Below are positions 1 to 11,114 of a stretch of DNA of 45,009 bases, one piece after another; the stretch's first letter is position 1; each line of letters begins with the position of its first letter. The position numbers and the translations under genes are program-made. Under the pieces are notes generated by a model, which saw nothing but the letters and a program-made list of their open reading frames with translations, did not search any database and had not been told where the DNA came from. The DNA lies in the NCBI RefSeq assembly GCF_905480415.1, contig NZ_CAJQQI010000017.1:1-45009 (forward strand). Direction: 5' to 3'. The stretch is from an uncultured Algibacter sp. GTDB taxonomy: Bacteria > Bacteroidota > Bacteroidia > Flavobacteriales > Flavobacteriaceae.

Positions 1-31
1 ACTACATTTGCACTCGCAAAATTATATTATT

Positions 32-1126
32 ATGAAAGCAGGTATCGTAGGATTACCAAACGTAGGGAAATCAACGTTGTTTAATTGTTTGTCAAACGCA
101 AAAGCACAAAGTGCAAACTTTCCGTTTTGTACAATTGAACCCAATATTGGTGTAGTAAATGTGCCAGATCCGCGTTTAGAAAAATTAGAATCTTTGGTAA
201 ATCCTGAGCGCGTCATTCCAGCTACTGTTGAGATTGTAGATATTGCGGGATTAGTTAAAGGAGCTAGTAAAGGTGAGGGTTTAGGAAATCAATTCTTAGC
301 TAATATTCGTGAAACTGACGCTATTTTACATGTTTTAAGATGTTTTGATAATGATAACATCATACATGTTGATGGTAATATAAATCCAATTCGAGATAAA
401 GAAACCATCGATATGGAATTGCAACTTAAAGATTTGGAAACTGCTGAAAAGAAGTTAGATAAAGTAAAGCGTGCAGCAAAAACAGGAAATAAAGAGGCTC
501 AAAAAGAAGAGGCTGTTTTACTAAAAATAAAATCGGGTTTAGAATCAGGAATCTCAGTAAGAGCTTTAGAGTTTAATGAAGATGATTACAACGAATTTGT
601 AAAACCATCACAGTTTATTACAGATAAACCTGTTATGTATGTATGTAACGTAGATGAAGGTTCTGCGGTTTCAGGAAATGATTATGTAGAGAAAATAAAG
701 GAAGCTGTTAAAGATGAAAATGCAGAGGTTTTGGTTTTAGCCGTAGGCACCGAAGCTGATATTAATGAATTAGATGATTACGAAGAACGTCAAATGTTCT
801 TGCAAGATATTGGTTTAGATGAACCTGGTGCTGCCAAATTAATTCGTTCAGCATATAAATTACTAAATCAACAAACTTATTTTACAGCTGGTGTAAAAGA
901 AGTTCGAGCTTGGACTGTGGATATAGGTGCAACGGGACCTCAGGCCGCTGGTGTAATTCATACCGATTTTGAAAAAGGATTTATCCGAGCAGAAGTTATA
1001 GCATATGATGATTATGTGACTTTTGGCAGTGAAGCCAAAGTTAAAGAAGCTGGTAAAATGCGCGTGGAAGGAAAGAATTACATTGTTAAAGATGGTGATG
1101 TGATGCACTTCTTATTTAATGTTTAG
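32..1126 (+). CDS. ychF: Redox-regulated ATPase YchF (Obg-family GTPase-like)
   Basis: MKAGIVGLPNVGKSTLFNCLS P-loop, NFPFCTIEPN, DIAGLVKGASKGEGLGNQFL, C-terminal TGS-like region. ATG at 32 preferred over the TTG at 8. Confidence 0.97.
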   Translation: MKAGIVGLPNVGKSTLFNCLSNAKAQSANFPFCTIEPNIGVVNVPDPRLEKLESLVNPERVIPATVEIVDIAGLVKGASKGEGLGNQFLANIRETDAILHVLRCFDNDNIIHVDGNINPIRDKETIDMELQLKDLETAEKKLDKVKRAAKTGNKEAQKEEAVLLKIKSGLESGISVRALEFNEDDYNEFVKPSQFITDKPVMYVCNVDEGSAVSGNDYVEKIKEAVKDENAEVLVLAVGTEADINELDDYEERQMFLQDIGLDEPGAAKLIRSAYKLLNQQTYFTAGVKEVRAWTVDIGATGPQAAGVIHTDFEKGFIRAEVIAYDDYVTFGSEAKVKEAGKMRVEGKNYIVKDGDVMHFLFNV

Positions 1127-1221
1127 ATTTTATTGATTAATATTTTTTAATCAAAGCTTGAGCAACGTAATTCTTATATTTTATTCCTGTTGAACTAAAA
1201 ATATCTATCTAAATTCGTTTT

Positions 1222-1587
1222 ATGCAAGCGAAGAAACAATTTTGTGTTGGTGCAGGAATTGGTGTTTTTTGAATCGTACTTTTTTCATCAAAAGCGGTTA
1301 TGGTAAAACTAGCACACAACTATGAGGTTGATGTTAGAAGTGTTTTGCTTTTGGCGTATGTTGTTTTCTTTTTTATTCTATACTGTACTTCTTTTCTAGT
1401 AACGTCTTCTATAAAAAGGGTTAATTGTCTAAACTTTGCGATTGTGGCTGGTATTGGGGCAGTTTGAACCATTATTTTAGCAACAATTTTTATATATGTA
1501 AGACTTACACGGCTCCAATTATTTGGTGATTTGATGATTATCATTGAAATTCTATTTGTATCTTTAAAAAAGGCAACTAAAACTTAG
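1222..1587 (+). pseudogene. Degraded EamA/DMT-family transporter remnant (two in-frame TGA stops, middle apparently deleted)
   Basis: Single-frame translation MQAKKQFCVGAGIGVF*IVLFSSKAVMVKLAHNYEVDVRSVLLLAYVVFFFILY...FAIVAGIGAV*TIILATIFIYVRLTRLQLFGDLMIIIEILFVSLKKATKT*. N- and C-terminal parts look like EamA transporters, but only about 122 codons remain. Confidence 0.7.
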
Positions 1588-1704
1588 AATAAGGTTCTCA
1601 ACAAAATTTGTTTTTCATTGTTAATTACTTTGTAACCTAGCTGTTTTATTTTTTGAAAGGTTATACTATATTAGCATCCCCTCATTAAATTTTCTAATTA
1701 TTAA

Positions 1705-3561
1705 ATGGCACAAGAAACCAAATATACCGAAGATAATATACGTTCATTAGACTGGAAAGAGCATATTAGAATGCGTCCTGGAATGTATATTGGAAAACTG
1801 GGAGATGGGTCTTCGCCAGATGATGGTATTTATATTCTTCTTAAAGAAGTTCTAGACAACTCAATTGATGAGTATGTCATGGGCGCTGGAAAAACGATAG
1901 AAATCTCCATTCAAGGCACTAAGGTGACGGTACGGGATTATGGACGAGGTATTCCATTAGGGAAAGTGGTAGATGTGGTTTCCAAAATGAATACTGGTGG
2001 AAAGTACGATTCTAAAGCATTTAAAAAATCTGTGGGATTAAACGGTGTTGGTACAAAAGCTGTAAATGCATTGTCATCGTTTTTTAGAGTTGAATCTACA
2101 CGGGATAGTAAAAGTGCTTCCGCGGAATTTTCGCAGGGTAATTTAACCAATAAAGACTTATTAGAAGATACTTCAAGACGAAAAGGAACCAAAGTATCTT
2201 TCGTTCCAGATGAGATTATTTTCAAAAACTATAAATATAGAAGTGAGTATGTTGTAAAAATGCTTAAAAACTATGTGTATCTAAACCCCGGTTTAACTAT
2301 AGTTTTTAACGGCGAAAAGTATTATAGCGAAAATGGTCTAAAGGATTTACTAGCTGAAAAAATTTCCGAGACAGATTTACTGTATCCAATTATACACTTA
2401 AGAGGAGAGGATATTGAAGTAGCGCTAACACACAGTAAAACACAATACAGCGAAGAGTATAATAGTTTTGTAAACGGACAAAACACCACGCAAGGAGGAA
2501 CGCATCTCAATGCTTTTAGAGAATCATTAGTTAGAACTATTCGTGAGTTTTATGGAAAGAATTACGATGCTTCAGATATTAGAAAATCTGTAGTTAGTGC
2601 CATTGCTATTAAGGTGATGGAACCCATTTTTGAAAGTCAGACAAAAACCAAGTTAGGCTCTACAGATATGGGAGGTGATTTGCCAACAGTAAGAACCCAT
2701 ATTAATGACTTTTTAAAAACAAAACTAGATAACTATTTACATAAAAATCAAGATACAGCTGAAAAAATCCAACGCAAAATTTTACAAGCTGAACGTGAAC
2801 GAAAAGAGCTATCTGGAATTAGAAAATTAGCAAAAGATAGAGCAAAAAAAGCAAGTCTTCATAATAAGAAATTACGAGATTGTCGTGTGCATTTTGGTGA
2901 TATTAAAAACGGGCGTAATTTAGAGTCAACACTTTTTATAACAGAGGGAGATTCTGCATCTGGAAGTATTACAAAATCACGTGATGTAAACACTCAAGCT
3001 GTATTTAGTTTAAAAGGAAAGCCATTAAATTGCTATGGACTTAGCAAAAAGATTGTTTATGAAAACGAAGAATTTAATTTATTACAAGCCGCATTAAATA
3101 TTGAACAATCTCTTGAAGACCTTCGGTATAACAATGTGGTAATTGCTACAGATGCAGATGTTGATGGGATGCATATTCGTTTGCTTCTCATTACATTTTT
3201 CTTGCAGTTTTTTCCTGAAGTAATAAAACAAGGGCATTTGTATATTTTACAAACACCTTTATTCAGAGTTCGAAATAAAAAGGAAACCATTTATTGTTAT
3301 TCTGAAGAAGAACGACGGAATGCTATTGAAAAACTTAAACCAAAACCAGAAATTACCAGATTTAAAGGGTTAGGTGAGATATCGCCAGATGAGTTTAAAC
3401 ATTTTATAGGCGATAATATTCGTTTAGACCCTATCATGTTGGATGATAACATGTCAATTGAAGAATTGTTATCTTTCTATATGGGAAAAAACACGCCAAC
3501 TCGACAAGAATTTATTATTGATAATTTGAAGGTTGAATTAGATATTATTGAGGAAAGCTAA
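1705..3561 (+). CDS. parE: DNA topoisomerase IV subunit B (type IIA, ATPase subunit)
   Basis: [39 protein letters not shown] motifs [11 protein letters not shown] and [15 protein letters not shown]. Confidence 0.93.
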   Translation: MAQETKYTEDNIRSLDWKEHIRMRPGMYIGKLGDGSSPDDGIYILLKEVLDNSIDEYVMGAGKTIEISIQGTKVTVRDYGRGIPLGKVVDVVSKMNTGGKYDSKAFKKSVGLNGVGTKAVNALSSFFRVESTRDSKSASAEFSQGNLTNKDLLEDTSRRKGTKVSFVPDEIIFKNYKYRSEYVVKMLKNYVYLNPGLTIVFNGEKYYSENGLKDLLAEKISETDLLYPIIHLRGEDIEVALTHSKTQYSEEYNSFVNGQNTTQGGTHLNAFRESLVRTIREFYGKNYDASDIRKSVVSAIAIKVMEPIFESQTKTKLGSTDMGGDLPTVRTHINDFLKTKLDNYLHKNQDTAEKIQRKILQAERERKELSGIRKLAKDRAKKASLHNKKLRDCRVHFGDIKNGRNLESTLFITEGDSASGSITKSRDVNTQAVFSLKGKPLNCYGLSKKIVYENEEFNLLQAALNIEQSLEDLRYNNVVIATDADVDGMHIRLLLITFFLQFFPEVIKQGHLYILQTPLFRVRNKKETIYCYSEEERRNAIEKLKPKPEITRFKGLGEISPDEFKHFIGDNIRLDPIMLDDNMSIEELLSFYMGKNTPTRQEFIIDNLKVELDIIEES

Positions 3562-3723
3562 ATTAAAAATAAAGCTATAATATTACATATCAATAACAAA
3601 AAAGAAGACAAAAAAAGGTCTTATGATTATTTACATATCCATGATGTTAAGTATAATGCAAAGGAGCGTAAAATATAGGGAAGAGCATAACTTAATGGAC
3701 AACCAAAAAATTAGGAATTTTTA

Positions 3724-6378
3724 ATGACAGAAGACCAAAACGACGATTTAGTAAACGAACATAATGAGCCCCAAGAAACCATTACCAGAGTTACTGGTAT
3801 GTATAAAGATTGGTTTTTAGATTATGCATCGTATGTTATTTTGGAGCGTGCTGTGCCAGCCATAGAAGACGGTTTTAAACCCGTGCAACGACGTATTATG
3901 CATTCTATGAAAGATTTAGATGATGGACGCTACAGTAAAGTAGCAAACATCGTAGGGCATACTATGCAATATCACCCGCATGGTGATGCTAGTATTGCCG
4001 ATGCTATGGTGCAAATTGGTCAGAAAGATTTGTTAATCGACACCCAAGGAAACTGGGGAAATATTTTAACAGGAGATCGGGCGGCAGCATCTCGTTATAT
4101 TGAAGCTCGTATTTCTAAGTTTGGATTAGATGTTGTTTTTAATCCTAAAATTACCGAATGGCAGTACAGTTATGACGGACGTAGAAAAGAACCCGTAAAC
4201 TTGCCAGTTATGTTTCCTTTACTTTTAGCTCAAGGAGGCGAAGGAATAGCTGTTGGATTATCAACTAAAATATTGCCTCATAATTTTATTGAACTTATCG
4301 AGGCTTCAATCAAGCATTTACAAGGAAAAAAATTCACGATTTTACCAGATTTTCCAACGGCAGGAATAGCCGATTTTTCAAATTATAACGATGGTAATAG
4401 AGGAGGTAAAGTACGTGTGCGTGCCAAAATTTCACAATTAGATAAAAACACACTTGTAATAACCGAATTACCTTTTGGAACAACAACATCATCTTTGATA
4501 GATTCTATCTTAAAGGCTAATGATAAGGGTAAAATAAAGGTAAAAAAGATTGAAGATAATACGGCTGCTGAAGTTGAAATATTGGTGCATTTACCATCAG
4601 GGTTGTCACCAGATAAAACAATAGATGCATTATATGCATTCACGAGTTGTGAATCATCAATTTCACCTTTAGGTTGTGTTATTGAAGATAATAAGCCGCT
4701 GTTTATTGGTGTTACAGAAATGCTGCGTCGTTCTACGGATAATACGGTTCAGCTTTTAAAACAAGAATTAGAAATAAAACTTGGTGAACTTGAGGAACAA
4801 TGGCATTTTGCTTCTTTAGAGCGTATTTTTATTGAAAATAGAATTTATCGTGATATTGAAGAGGAAGAAACTTGGGAGGGTGTTATAAACGCAATTGATA
4901 AAGGACTAAGGCCTCATATTAAACATTTAAAGCGAGCAGTAACAACAGAAGATATTGCACGTTTAACAGAAATTCGAATCAAACGTATTTCAAAATTCGA
5001 TATTGATAAAGCACAACAAAAAATAGATGCTTTAGAAGAACAAATTGCAGAAATAAAAAATCATTTAGAGCATTTAATCGATTATGCTATTGCATTTTTT
5101 AAAAGGCTTAAAAAAGAGTATGGTGAAGGGCGCGAGCGAAAAACAGAAATAAGAACTTTTGATGATGTCGATGCAACTAAGGTAATTATACGCAATACAA
5201 AACTTTACGTAAATAGGGAAGAAGGTTTTATAGGGACGTCGTTGCGTCGTGATGAATATGTTGGCGATTGTAGCGATATTGATGATATTATCGTGTTTAC
5301 TAAAGAAGGTAAAATGATGGTTACCAAAGTCGATTCTAAAACTTTTATTGGGAAAGATATTATTCACGTAGCTGTATTCAAGAAAAAGGACAAGCGTACC
5401 ATTTACAATATGATTTACCGTGATGGAAAAGGCGGGCCTTCATATATAAAGCGTTTTGCCGTTACTTCTATTACACGAGATAGAGAGTACGATTTAACGA
5501 ATGGAAACAAAGGTTCTGTAAGTCTATACTTCTCTGCAAACCCTAATGGGGAAGCTGAGGTTGTAACTATTAATTTACGACAAACAGGTAGTGTCAAAAA
5601 GCTGAAATGGGATATTGATTTTGCCGATATCCTAATAAAAGGTCGTGTTTCCAAAGGTAATTTAGTTACTAAATTTACAGTGAAGCGTGTAGAGTTAAAA
5701 GAAAAAGGAGTATCTACTTTAAAACCCCGAAAAATTTGGTTTGATGATACGGTTCAGCGATTAAATGTTGATGGTAGAGGAGAGCTTATAGGAGAGTTTA
5801 GAGGTGAAGATAAATTGCTTATAATAAATCAGTCAGGTGTTCTCAAAACAGTAACTCCAGAAGTTACTATGCATTTTGATAACAATATGATTGTTATGGA
5901 AAAATGGGTTCCAAAAAAACCAATTTCTGCTATTTATTTTAATGGCGAAAAGGAAATGTATTATGTAAAGCGTTTTTTAATAGACCAAGAAGGAAGAGAA
6001 GAATCGTTTATTTCTGAACATCCAAATTCACAATTAGAAATTATTTCTACCGACTGGAAACCCATGGCAGAAATTGTTTTTGCAAAAGAACGAGGTAAAG
6101 AACGTAAAGACAATTTGGAAATAAACCTTGAGGAATTTATTACTATAAAAGGTATAAGTGCATTAGGAAACCAATTAACTAAAGATAAAGTAAATCAGGT
6201 AAACCTTCTAGAATCTTTACCATATGAAGCTCCAGAAGAAGTTCATGCTGATGATTTAGAAGTCGTTGATGAAAAAGAAGTCTCAACTGAAACTAAAAGT
6301 AAATCTTCAAATACTGACTCAGATTCTGAGAATAGTAATTTAGATTCTGATGATGAAGGACAAATAACATTATTTTAA
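3724..6378 (+). CDS. parC: DNA topoisomerase IV subunit A, with acidic C-terminal tail ending GQITLF
   Basis: AVPAIEDGFKPVQRRIMHSM, YHPHGDASIADAMVQIGQ, GNILTGDRAAASRYIEARIS (catalytic Tyr region). Downstream of parE. Confidence 0.92.
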   Translation: MTEDQNDDLVNEHNEPQETITRVTGMYKDWFLDYASYVILERAVPAIEDGFKPVQRRIMHSMKDLDDGRYSKVANIVGHTMQYHPHGDASIADAMVQIGQKDLLIDTQGNWGNILTGDRAAASRYIEARISKFGLDVVFNPKITEWQYSYDGRRKEPVNLPVMFPLLLAQGGEGIAVGLSTKILPHNFIELIEASIKHLQGKKFTILPDFPTAGIADFSNYNDGNRGGKVRVRAKISQLDKNTLVITELPFGTTTSSLIDSILKANDKGKIKVKKIEDNTAAEVEILVHLPSGLSPDKTIDALYAFTSCESSISPLGCVIEDNKPLFIGVTEMLRRSTDNTVQLLKQELEIKLGELEEQWHFASLERIFIENRIYRDIEEEETWEGVINAIDKGLRPHIKHLKRAVTTEDIARLTEIRIKRISKFDIDKAQQKIDALEEQIAEIKNHLEHLIDYAIAFFKRLKKEYGEGRERKTEIRTFDDVDATKVIIRNTKLYVNREEGFIGTSLRRDEYVGDCSDIDDIIVFTKEGKMMVTKVDSKTFIGKDIIHVAVFKKKDKRTIYNMIYRDGKGGPSYIKRFAVTSITRDREYDLTNGNKGSVSLYFSANPNGEAEVVTINLRQTGSVKKLKWDIDFADILIKGRVSKGNLVTKFTVKRVELKEKGVSTLKPRKIWFDDTVQRLNVDGRGELIGEFRGEDKLLIINQSGVLKTVTPEVTMHFDNNMIVMEKWVPKKPISAIYFNGEKEMYYVKRFLIDQEGREESFISEHPNSQLEIISTDWKPMAEIVFAKERGKERKDNLEINLEEFITIKGISALGNQLTKDKVNQVNLLESLPYEAPEEVHADDLEVVDEKEVSTETKSKSSNTDSDSENSNLDSDDEGQITLF

Positions 6379-6427
6379 AAAATTAATAGCCTGTCACGTC
6401 AAATAATAGTTAAAACATAAATAAATT

Positions 6428-7681
6428 TTAAGTTCGTTTTAACTGCTTTTGTATTTTTTTAATAGCAGATTCAATAGACTTTTCGGGTTCAATAATGTTA
6501 TAAGCTCCCCAAAATCTTGGATCTGAAAAACCTGAAGCTTTTTCACTTAAAATAGTGGTAGGACGAATTAATTTACCTCTTATTTTCGCAAGATTAGTAT
6601 CTTGAATTTCCAAATCTGTAATGGCCATTTCACTATTCAAAGTGTATGTGTTATTGAAAAGTTTACCTTTCCAATTCACTTTAAAAGTTAGAGAAATATT
6701 ACTGTAGACATAATGCCACTGGTCGTTTGTAGTTCTATAATTTACACGGTATGTGGCCTCAGTGGGATATACATCTACTTTTCTAGGTTTTTTTCTAACA
6801 TACATTCGACTTGCCAATTCTCTATTCGAAACATTTAAGCTATAAACAGCATTAGTTAAAGCTAAAGTTTCGGCATCAATGTAAAGTTTGCCATAATAAA
6901 GGGGTATACTAAGACCTTCTTTTTGTTTAAAGTTAACGACATAGATTTGTCTGTTATTTATACTTGTAGAGTTACCATAACTAAACTTGTATTTAGGCAA
7001 ATCTTCATCGTTAAAGATGTATTCTGGGTATTTAATAATATCGGTATATAAATTACTAAATGGCCCGCCTTGTAGTTTTAGGGCTAAAGTATCTAGTTTG
7101 GAATAATCAGTACTTTTTCTTGCTTTAATTAATTCAATATGATCCCTTCTTTTGTTATTATAGGGTTGTTTATGAATTTTAACAACTGCTTCAGAAAGAG
7201 AAGCATTTTTTCGTCGCTTTTTTATAGTTTCTCTGTAAAAAGCAGTCATTAAAGTACTTTTGTTATTGTACAGACTACTTTTCTTTTTAAGAGTTTCTTC
7301 AACTAATTCTCTAGCATTTTTAATTGTAGCTGTTATGCTAATTTCATTTAATTGAGTTATCGAAGGAGTAAGTCCTATTTCTTCATGATTCTTTATCGAT
7401 GAGATTTTTAGTTCTCTTTTTTTATAGCCTAAGTGAGAGATTGTTATACTTCCTTCTAAAAAAGTATTTGGTATTTTTAAAAGAAATTCACCATCAGAAT
7501 TGGTAATGGTACTAATGTTGGAGTTTTTTATAACAATGTCTGTGAAAACTAATGGCTTTTTGGTATCAGCATCAATTATCTTCCCAGTTATTTCTTTAAA
7601 AGATTTGAGGTCTTGTGCAATTAATAAGCTAGTACTCACTAAAAATAAAATGAATACTAGAGAAGTAATTAACTTTTTCAT
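6428..7681 (-). CDS. Exported carboxypeptidase-like regulatory-domain protein
   Basis: Signal peptide followed by GKIIDADTKKPLVFTDIVIKNSNISTITNSDGEFLLKIP (CarboxypepD_reg-like beta-sandwich). Confidence 0.8.
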   Translation of the reverse strand: MKKLITSLVFILFLVSTSLLIAQDLKSFKEITGKIIDADTKKPLVFTDIVIKNSNISTITNSDGEFLLKIPNTFLEGSITISHLGYKKRELKISSIKNHEEIGLTPSITQLNEISITATIKNARELVEETLKKKSSLYNNKSTLMTAFYRETIKKRRKNASLSEAVVKIHKQPYNNKRRDHIELIKARKSTDYSKLDTLALKLQGGPFSNLYTDIIKYPEYIFNDEDLPKYKFSYGNSTSINNRQIYVVNFKQKEGLSIPLYYGKLYIDAETLALTNAVYSLNVSNRELASRMYVRKKPRKVDVYPTEATYRVNYRTTNDQWHYVYSNISLTFKVNWKGKLFNNTYTLNSEMAITDLEIQDTNLAKIRGKLIRPTTILSEKASGFSDPRFWGAYNIIEPEKSIESAIKKIQKQLKRT

Positions 7682-8095
7682 AATGAATGTTTTAACAGAT
7701 GTTTAGTGCTATTAAGATATTAAAAATGCACCTGTTAACCTATTAATCAATAGTTTTTCTAACTTGTTTTTGAAAATCCAAAAACTTCGATAATAAAATC
7801 AAGTATTAGATTTTTTTATCTCTGAGTTTCGATAAAAGAAATAAGAGCTTTTGATGTATTATTAAGAATCATATACCAATGGGTAAATAATTAAAGAGTC
7901 TTTAGGAAATACGTCTAATTCTGGCTTGTATCACTTTAAAGTGCTTTAAGAATTGTACGCCATGTTGTTAGCTGCTTTTTTTATCTAAATTATACTTTGG
8001 ACCTAATAGTTTTAAAGTAATAATACTCTTAACTTATTTTTTTGAATTATAGAATTTGAATAGCCTTATATTTACATGATTTTATAAATTGAAAT

Positions 8096-9688
8096 ATGAA
8101 AAAAGATTATATTCGGTTTCATGATACCGGTTATTTTTCTAAATTAATGTTTGACTTTCTTGATGAAAATCAAGAAATACAGGTATTCTATAATCGTTAT
8201 CCTAAAATAGAAAATTTTAAATCTCAAATTGAAGAAAAAAGAGGGTCTTTTGATTCTGCTTCAAGAATTACATTAGCCTCTGCTCTTTCCAAACAATATA
8301 AAAAGATTGAGTCTTCAGAATTAACAATTCAAAATATTGAGAGTTTAAAATCTGAGAATACATTTACTATTACTACGGGTCATCAACTTAATTTATTTTC
8401 GGGACCACTGTATTTTCTTTATAAAATTGTTTCCACTATTAATCTTTCCAAAGAACTAAAAACTAAATATCCAGAGTGTAATTTTGTTCCTGTGTATTGG
8501 ATGGCCACTGAGGATCATGATTTTGATGAAATAAATTACTTCAGTTTTAAAGGGAAAAAGTTACAATGGAACAGAGCGTCCGCCGGTGCGGTTGGTAATT
8601 TGTCTACTGAAGGCCTTGAAGATGTTTTTAAAGTGTTTTCTGAGCAGCTTGGGAATACTCAAAATGCTGAAATGTTAAGAGCTCTTTTTAGTAAGGCATA
8701 TTTGGACCACGATAATTTGGCTGATGCCACGTTATTTCTAGCAAATGAATTGTTTAAAGATTATGGTTTAGTAATTATTGATGCTAATGTAGCTGAATTG
8801 AAAAGGGGATTTATTCCAATTATTAAAGAAGAACTGCTAGAACAAACTTCTTATAAATGTGTTTCCGAAAGTAATAAAATACTATCAGAGTCCTATAGTA
8901 TTCAAGTCAATCCTCGTGAAATTAATTTATTTTATTTGAATAAGGACATTAGGGAGCGTATTGTTTTTGAAGATGACCTTTATAAGGTTTTAAGCACTAA
9001 TATTTCTTGGAGTAAGAGTGAGATACTTAAAGAAGTCTCAGACTTCCCGGAAAGGTTTTCTCCTAATGTTATTATGCGTCCATTATATCAAGAAGTAATT
9101 TTGCCTAATCTGTGTTACATTGGTGGTGGTGGTGAGTTAGCTTATTGGATGCAACTTAAAAATTATTTTGATAAAGTAGAAATAACCTTTCCAATACTGT
9201 TATTAAGAAATTCTGCTTTAATTCAAACAGAAAAACAAGCTAAAAAACTTAAAAAGCTAGATATTTCTTTAGAAGATGTTTTCTTAAAACCAGATGCATT
9301 AATTAATAAAAAGGTCAGGGAAATATCTAATATTGATATTGATTTATCAGTTCAAAAAAATCATTTAAAACAACAGTTTGAAAACTTATATCATCTTGCA
9401 AGAAAAACGGATGAATCTTTTTTAGGGGCGATTAAAGCACAAGAAATAAAGCAATTAAAAGGACTTGAGAATCTTGAAAAGCGCTTGTTGAAAGCACAAA
9501 AAAGAAAGCTATCTGATGAGGTTGAAAGAATGACTGATATTCAAAATGAATTATTCCCAAATGGTAGTTTACAAGAACGAAATACTAACTTCTCAGAGTT
9601 TTATTTGGAATATGGTGAGCAGTTAATTCCTGATTTAATTGAAAATTTAAAACCTTTAAAAAATGAGTTTACAATTTTAACGGTATAG
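8096..9688 (+). CDS. bshC: Bacillithiol biosynthesis cysteine-adding enzyme BshC
   Basis: TITTGHQLNLFSGPLYFLYKIVSTI and FVPVYWMATEDHDFDEINYFSFKGKKLQW are characteristic of BshC. Confidence 0.93.
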   Translation: MKKDYIRFHDTGYFSKLMFDFLDENQEIQVFYNRYPKIENFKSQIEEKRGSFDSASRITLASALSKQYKKIESSELTIQNIESLKSENTFTITTGHQLNLFSGPLYFLYKIVSTINLSKELKTKYPECNFVPVYWMATEDHDFDEINYFSFKGKKLQWNRASAGAVGNLSTEGLEDVFKVFSEQLGNTQNAEMLRALFSKAYLDHDNLADATLFLANELFKDYGLVIIDANVAELKRGFIPIIKEELLEQTSYKCVSESNKILSESYSIQVNPREINLFYLNKDIRERIVFEDDLYKVLSTNISWSKSEILKEVSDFPERFSPNVIMRPLYQEVILPNLCYIGGGGELAYWMQLKNYFDKVEITFPILLLRNSALIQTEKQAKKLKKLDISLEDVFLKPDALINKKVREISNIDIDLSVQKNHLKQQFENLYHLARKTDESFLGAIKAQEIKQLKGLENLEKRLLKAQKRKLSDEVERMTDIQNELFPNGSLQERNTNFSEFYLEYGEQLIPDLIENLKPLKNEFTILTV

Positions 9689-9691
9689 ACT

Positions 9692-11065
9692 ATGCACAAA
9701 ACAGATATTGATTTAGTTGATATGACCATGGATGTTATGAAGTATGTTATAGACAGGCTTTCATCAACAAAACAAAAGATTGGTAAACCTAAAAAAGAAG
9801 AAGAGCTTAAAGCTTTAGTAGGTGAAACCATTACAGAAAATGGGATTGGAGGAGAGCGAGCCTTTAAATTATGGAAAAAACATTTAACCAAATGTAATGT
9901 GCCTATTGACCATCCCAGGCACTTAGCTTTTGTTCCTGCATCGCCTACAAGAGCTGCTGTAATGTTTGACTTAGTAACATCGGCATCTAGTATACATGGA
10001 GCTTATTGGATGGAAGGCGCAGGAGGGATTTTTTGTGAAAATGAAGCCATGCGATGGATAGTCTCCTTAACAGGTTTGCCTGAAGATGCTTTTGGTGTTT
10101 TTACAAGTGGTGGAACGGCTGCAAATCTTTCGGCGATTGTTACAGCTAGAGAATACTGGCGTAGCCTTAAAGAGCGAAATAATCTGGAAAAGGGCCTTAT
10201 TATTACATCAATAGGGGCGCATTCTTCAATTAAAGCTATGGCTAAAGTGGCCGATATAGATGTGCTTTTAGTAGATACGGAAGATAAATTAGAAAAAGAG
10301 GCTCTAGAGGTTACAATTAAGAATTTACCAATACAACAAAGGCAACGTTTATTTGCAGTTGTTGGCACTGGAGGAACAACAAACGCTGGTATTGTAGATG
10401 ATTTAGAAGGAATAGCTGCTATATGCGAAAAAGAAAATTTATGGTTTCATGTTGATGCAGCTTATGGTGGTGGAGCTTTAGTAGCAGATTCAGTGCGTCA
10501 TTTATTCAATGGTATAGAAAAGGCGGATAGTATTACCATAGATCCGCATAAATGGATGTTCTCGCCTTATGATTGTGGAGCTGTTATTTATAGAAATCCA
10601 GAATTAGCAAAAAACGCACATTCTCAACAAGGTTCTTATTTAGATATTTTTAAAGATGAAGGTGCTCATGGTTTTAACCCTACAGATTATCAAATACAAC
10701 TGACACGTCGCGTTAGAGGTTTACCGTTATGGTTTTCATTAGCAACTCATGGAACAGATAGATACAAAGAAGCTGTAGAAAGAGGTATTGAGTTAGCCCA
10801 AATTGCAGGTAGATTAATAAAAGAAAACCCTAATGTAGAATTGGTGAGAGAACCAAGTTTATCCTGTGTTTTATACAGAAGGATAGGATGGGATTCTGAT
10901 GATTACACGCATTGGACCTATGAAAATCATGAAAAGGGATTTGCTTTGGTAACTCCTACAAAATGGAAACAAGGAGATAGTTATGAAACTGTTTCACGTT
11001 TTTGTTTTATCAATCCTGATACTACTGAAAATGATATAGATTTGATTTTAAAATCAATGGAATAA
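9692..11065 (+). CDS. PLP-dependent decarboxylase (group II / aromatic amino acid decarboxylase-like)
   Basis: FTSGGTAANLSAI, WFHVDAAYGGGALVADSVRHLFNGIEKADSITIDPHKWMFSPYDCGAVIYR (PLP lysine motif). Confidence 0.9.
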   Translation: MHKTDIDLVDMTMDVMKYVIDRLSSTKQKIGKPKKEEELKALVGETITENGIGGERAFKLWKKHLTKCNVPIDHPRHLAFVPASPTRAAVMFDLVTSASSIHGAYWMEGAGGIFCENEAMRWIVSLTGLPEDAFGVFTSGGTAANLSAIVTAREYWRSLKERNNLEKGLIITSIGAHSSIKAMAKVADIDVLLVDTEDKLEKEALEVTIKNLPIQQRQRLFAVVGTGGTTNAGIVDDLEGIAAICEKENLWFHVDAAYGGGALVADSVRHLFNGIEKADSITIDPHKWMFSPYDCGAVIYRNPELAKNAHSQQGSYLDIFKDEGAHGFNPTDYQIQLTRRVRGLPLWFSLATHGTDRYKEAVERGIELAQIAGRLIKENPNVELVREPSLSCVLYRRIGWDSDDYTHWTYENHEKGFALVTPTKWKQGDSYETVSRFCFINPDTTENDIDLILKSME

Positions 11066-11114
11066 TTTTTCGTTTTTTGCATATTTAGTTTTACTATAAA
11101 TACTATTTTTGCGC

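Noticed and set aside
1320-1544. 74-aa minus-strand ORF between ychF and parE
   Set aside because: The opposite strand carries the EamA-like relic, which explains the sequence better.
7707-8095. Long gap upstream of bshC with a short coding-like minus-strand stretch (YKPELDVFPKDSLIIYPLVYDS)
   Set aside because: Only about 22 codons, no motif recognised; insufficient to claim a pseudogene.
10003-10368. 121-aa antisense ORF inside the PLP decarboxylase
   Set aside because: Fully overlaps a well-supported gene; no recognisable domain.
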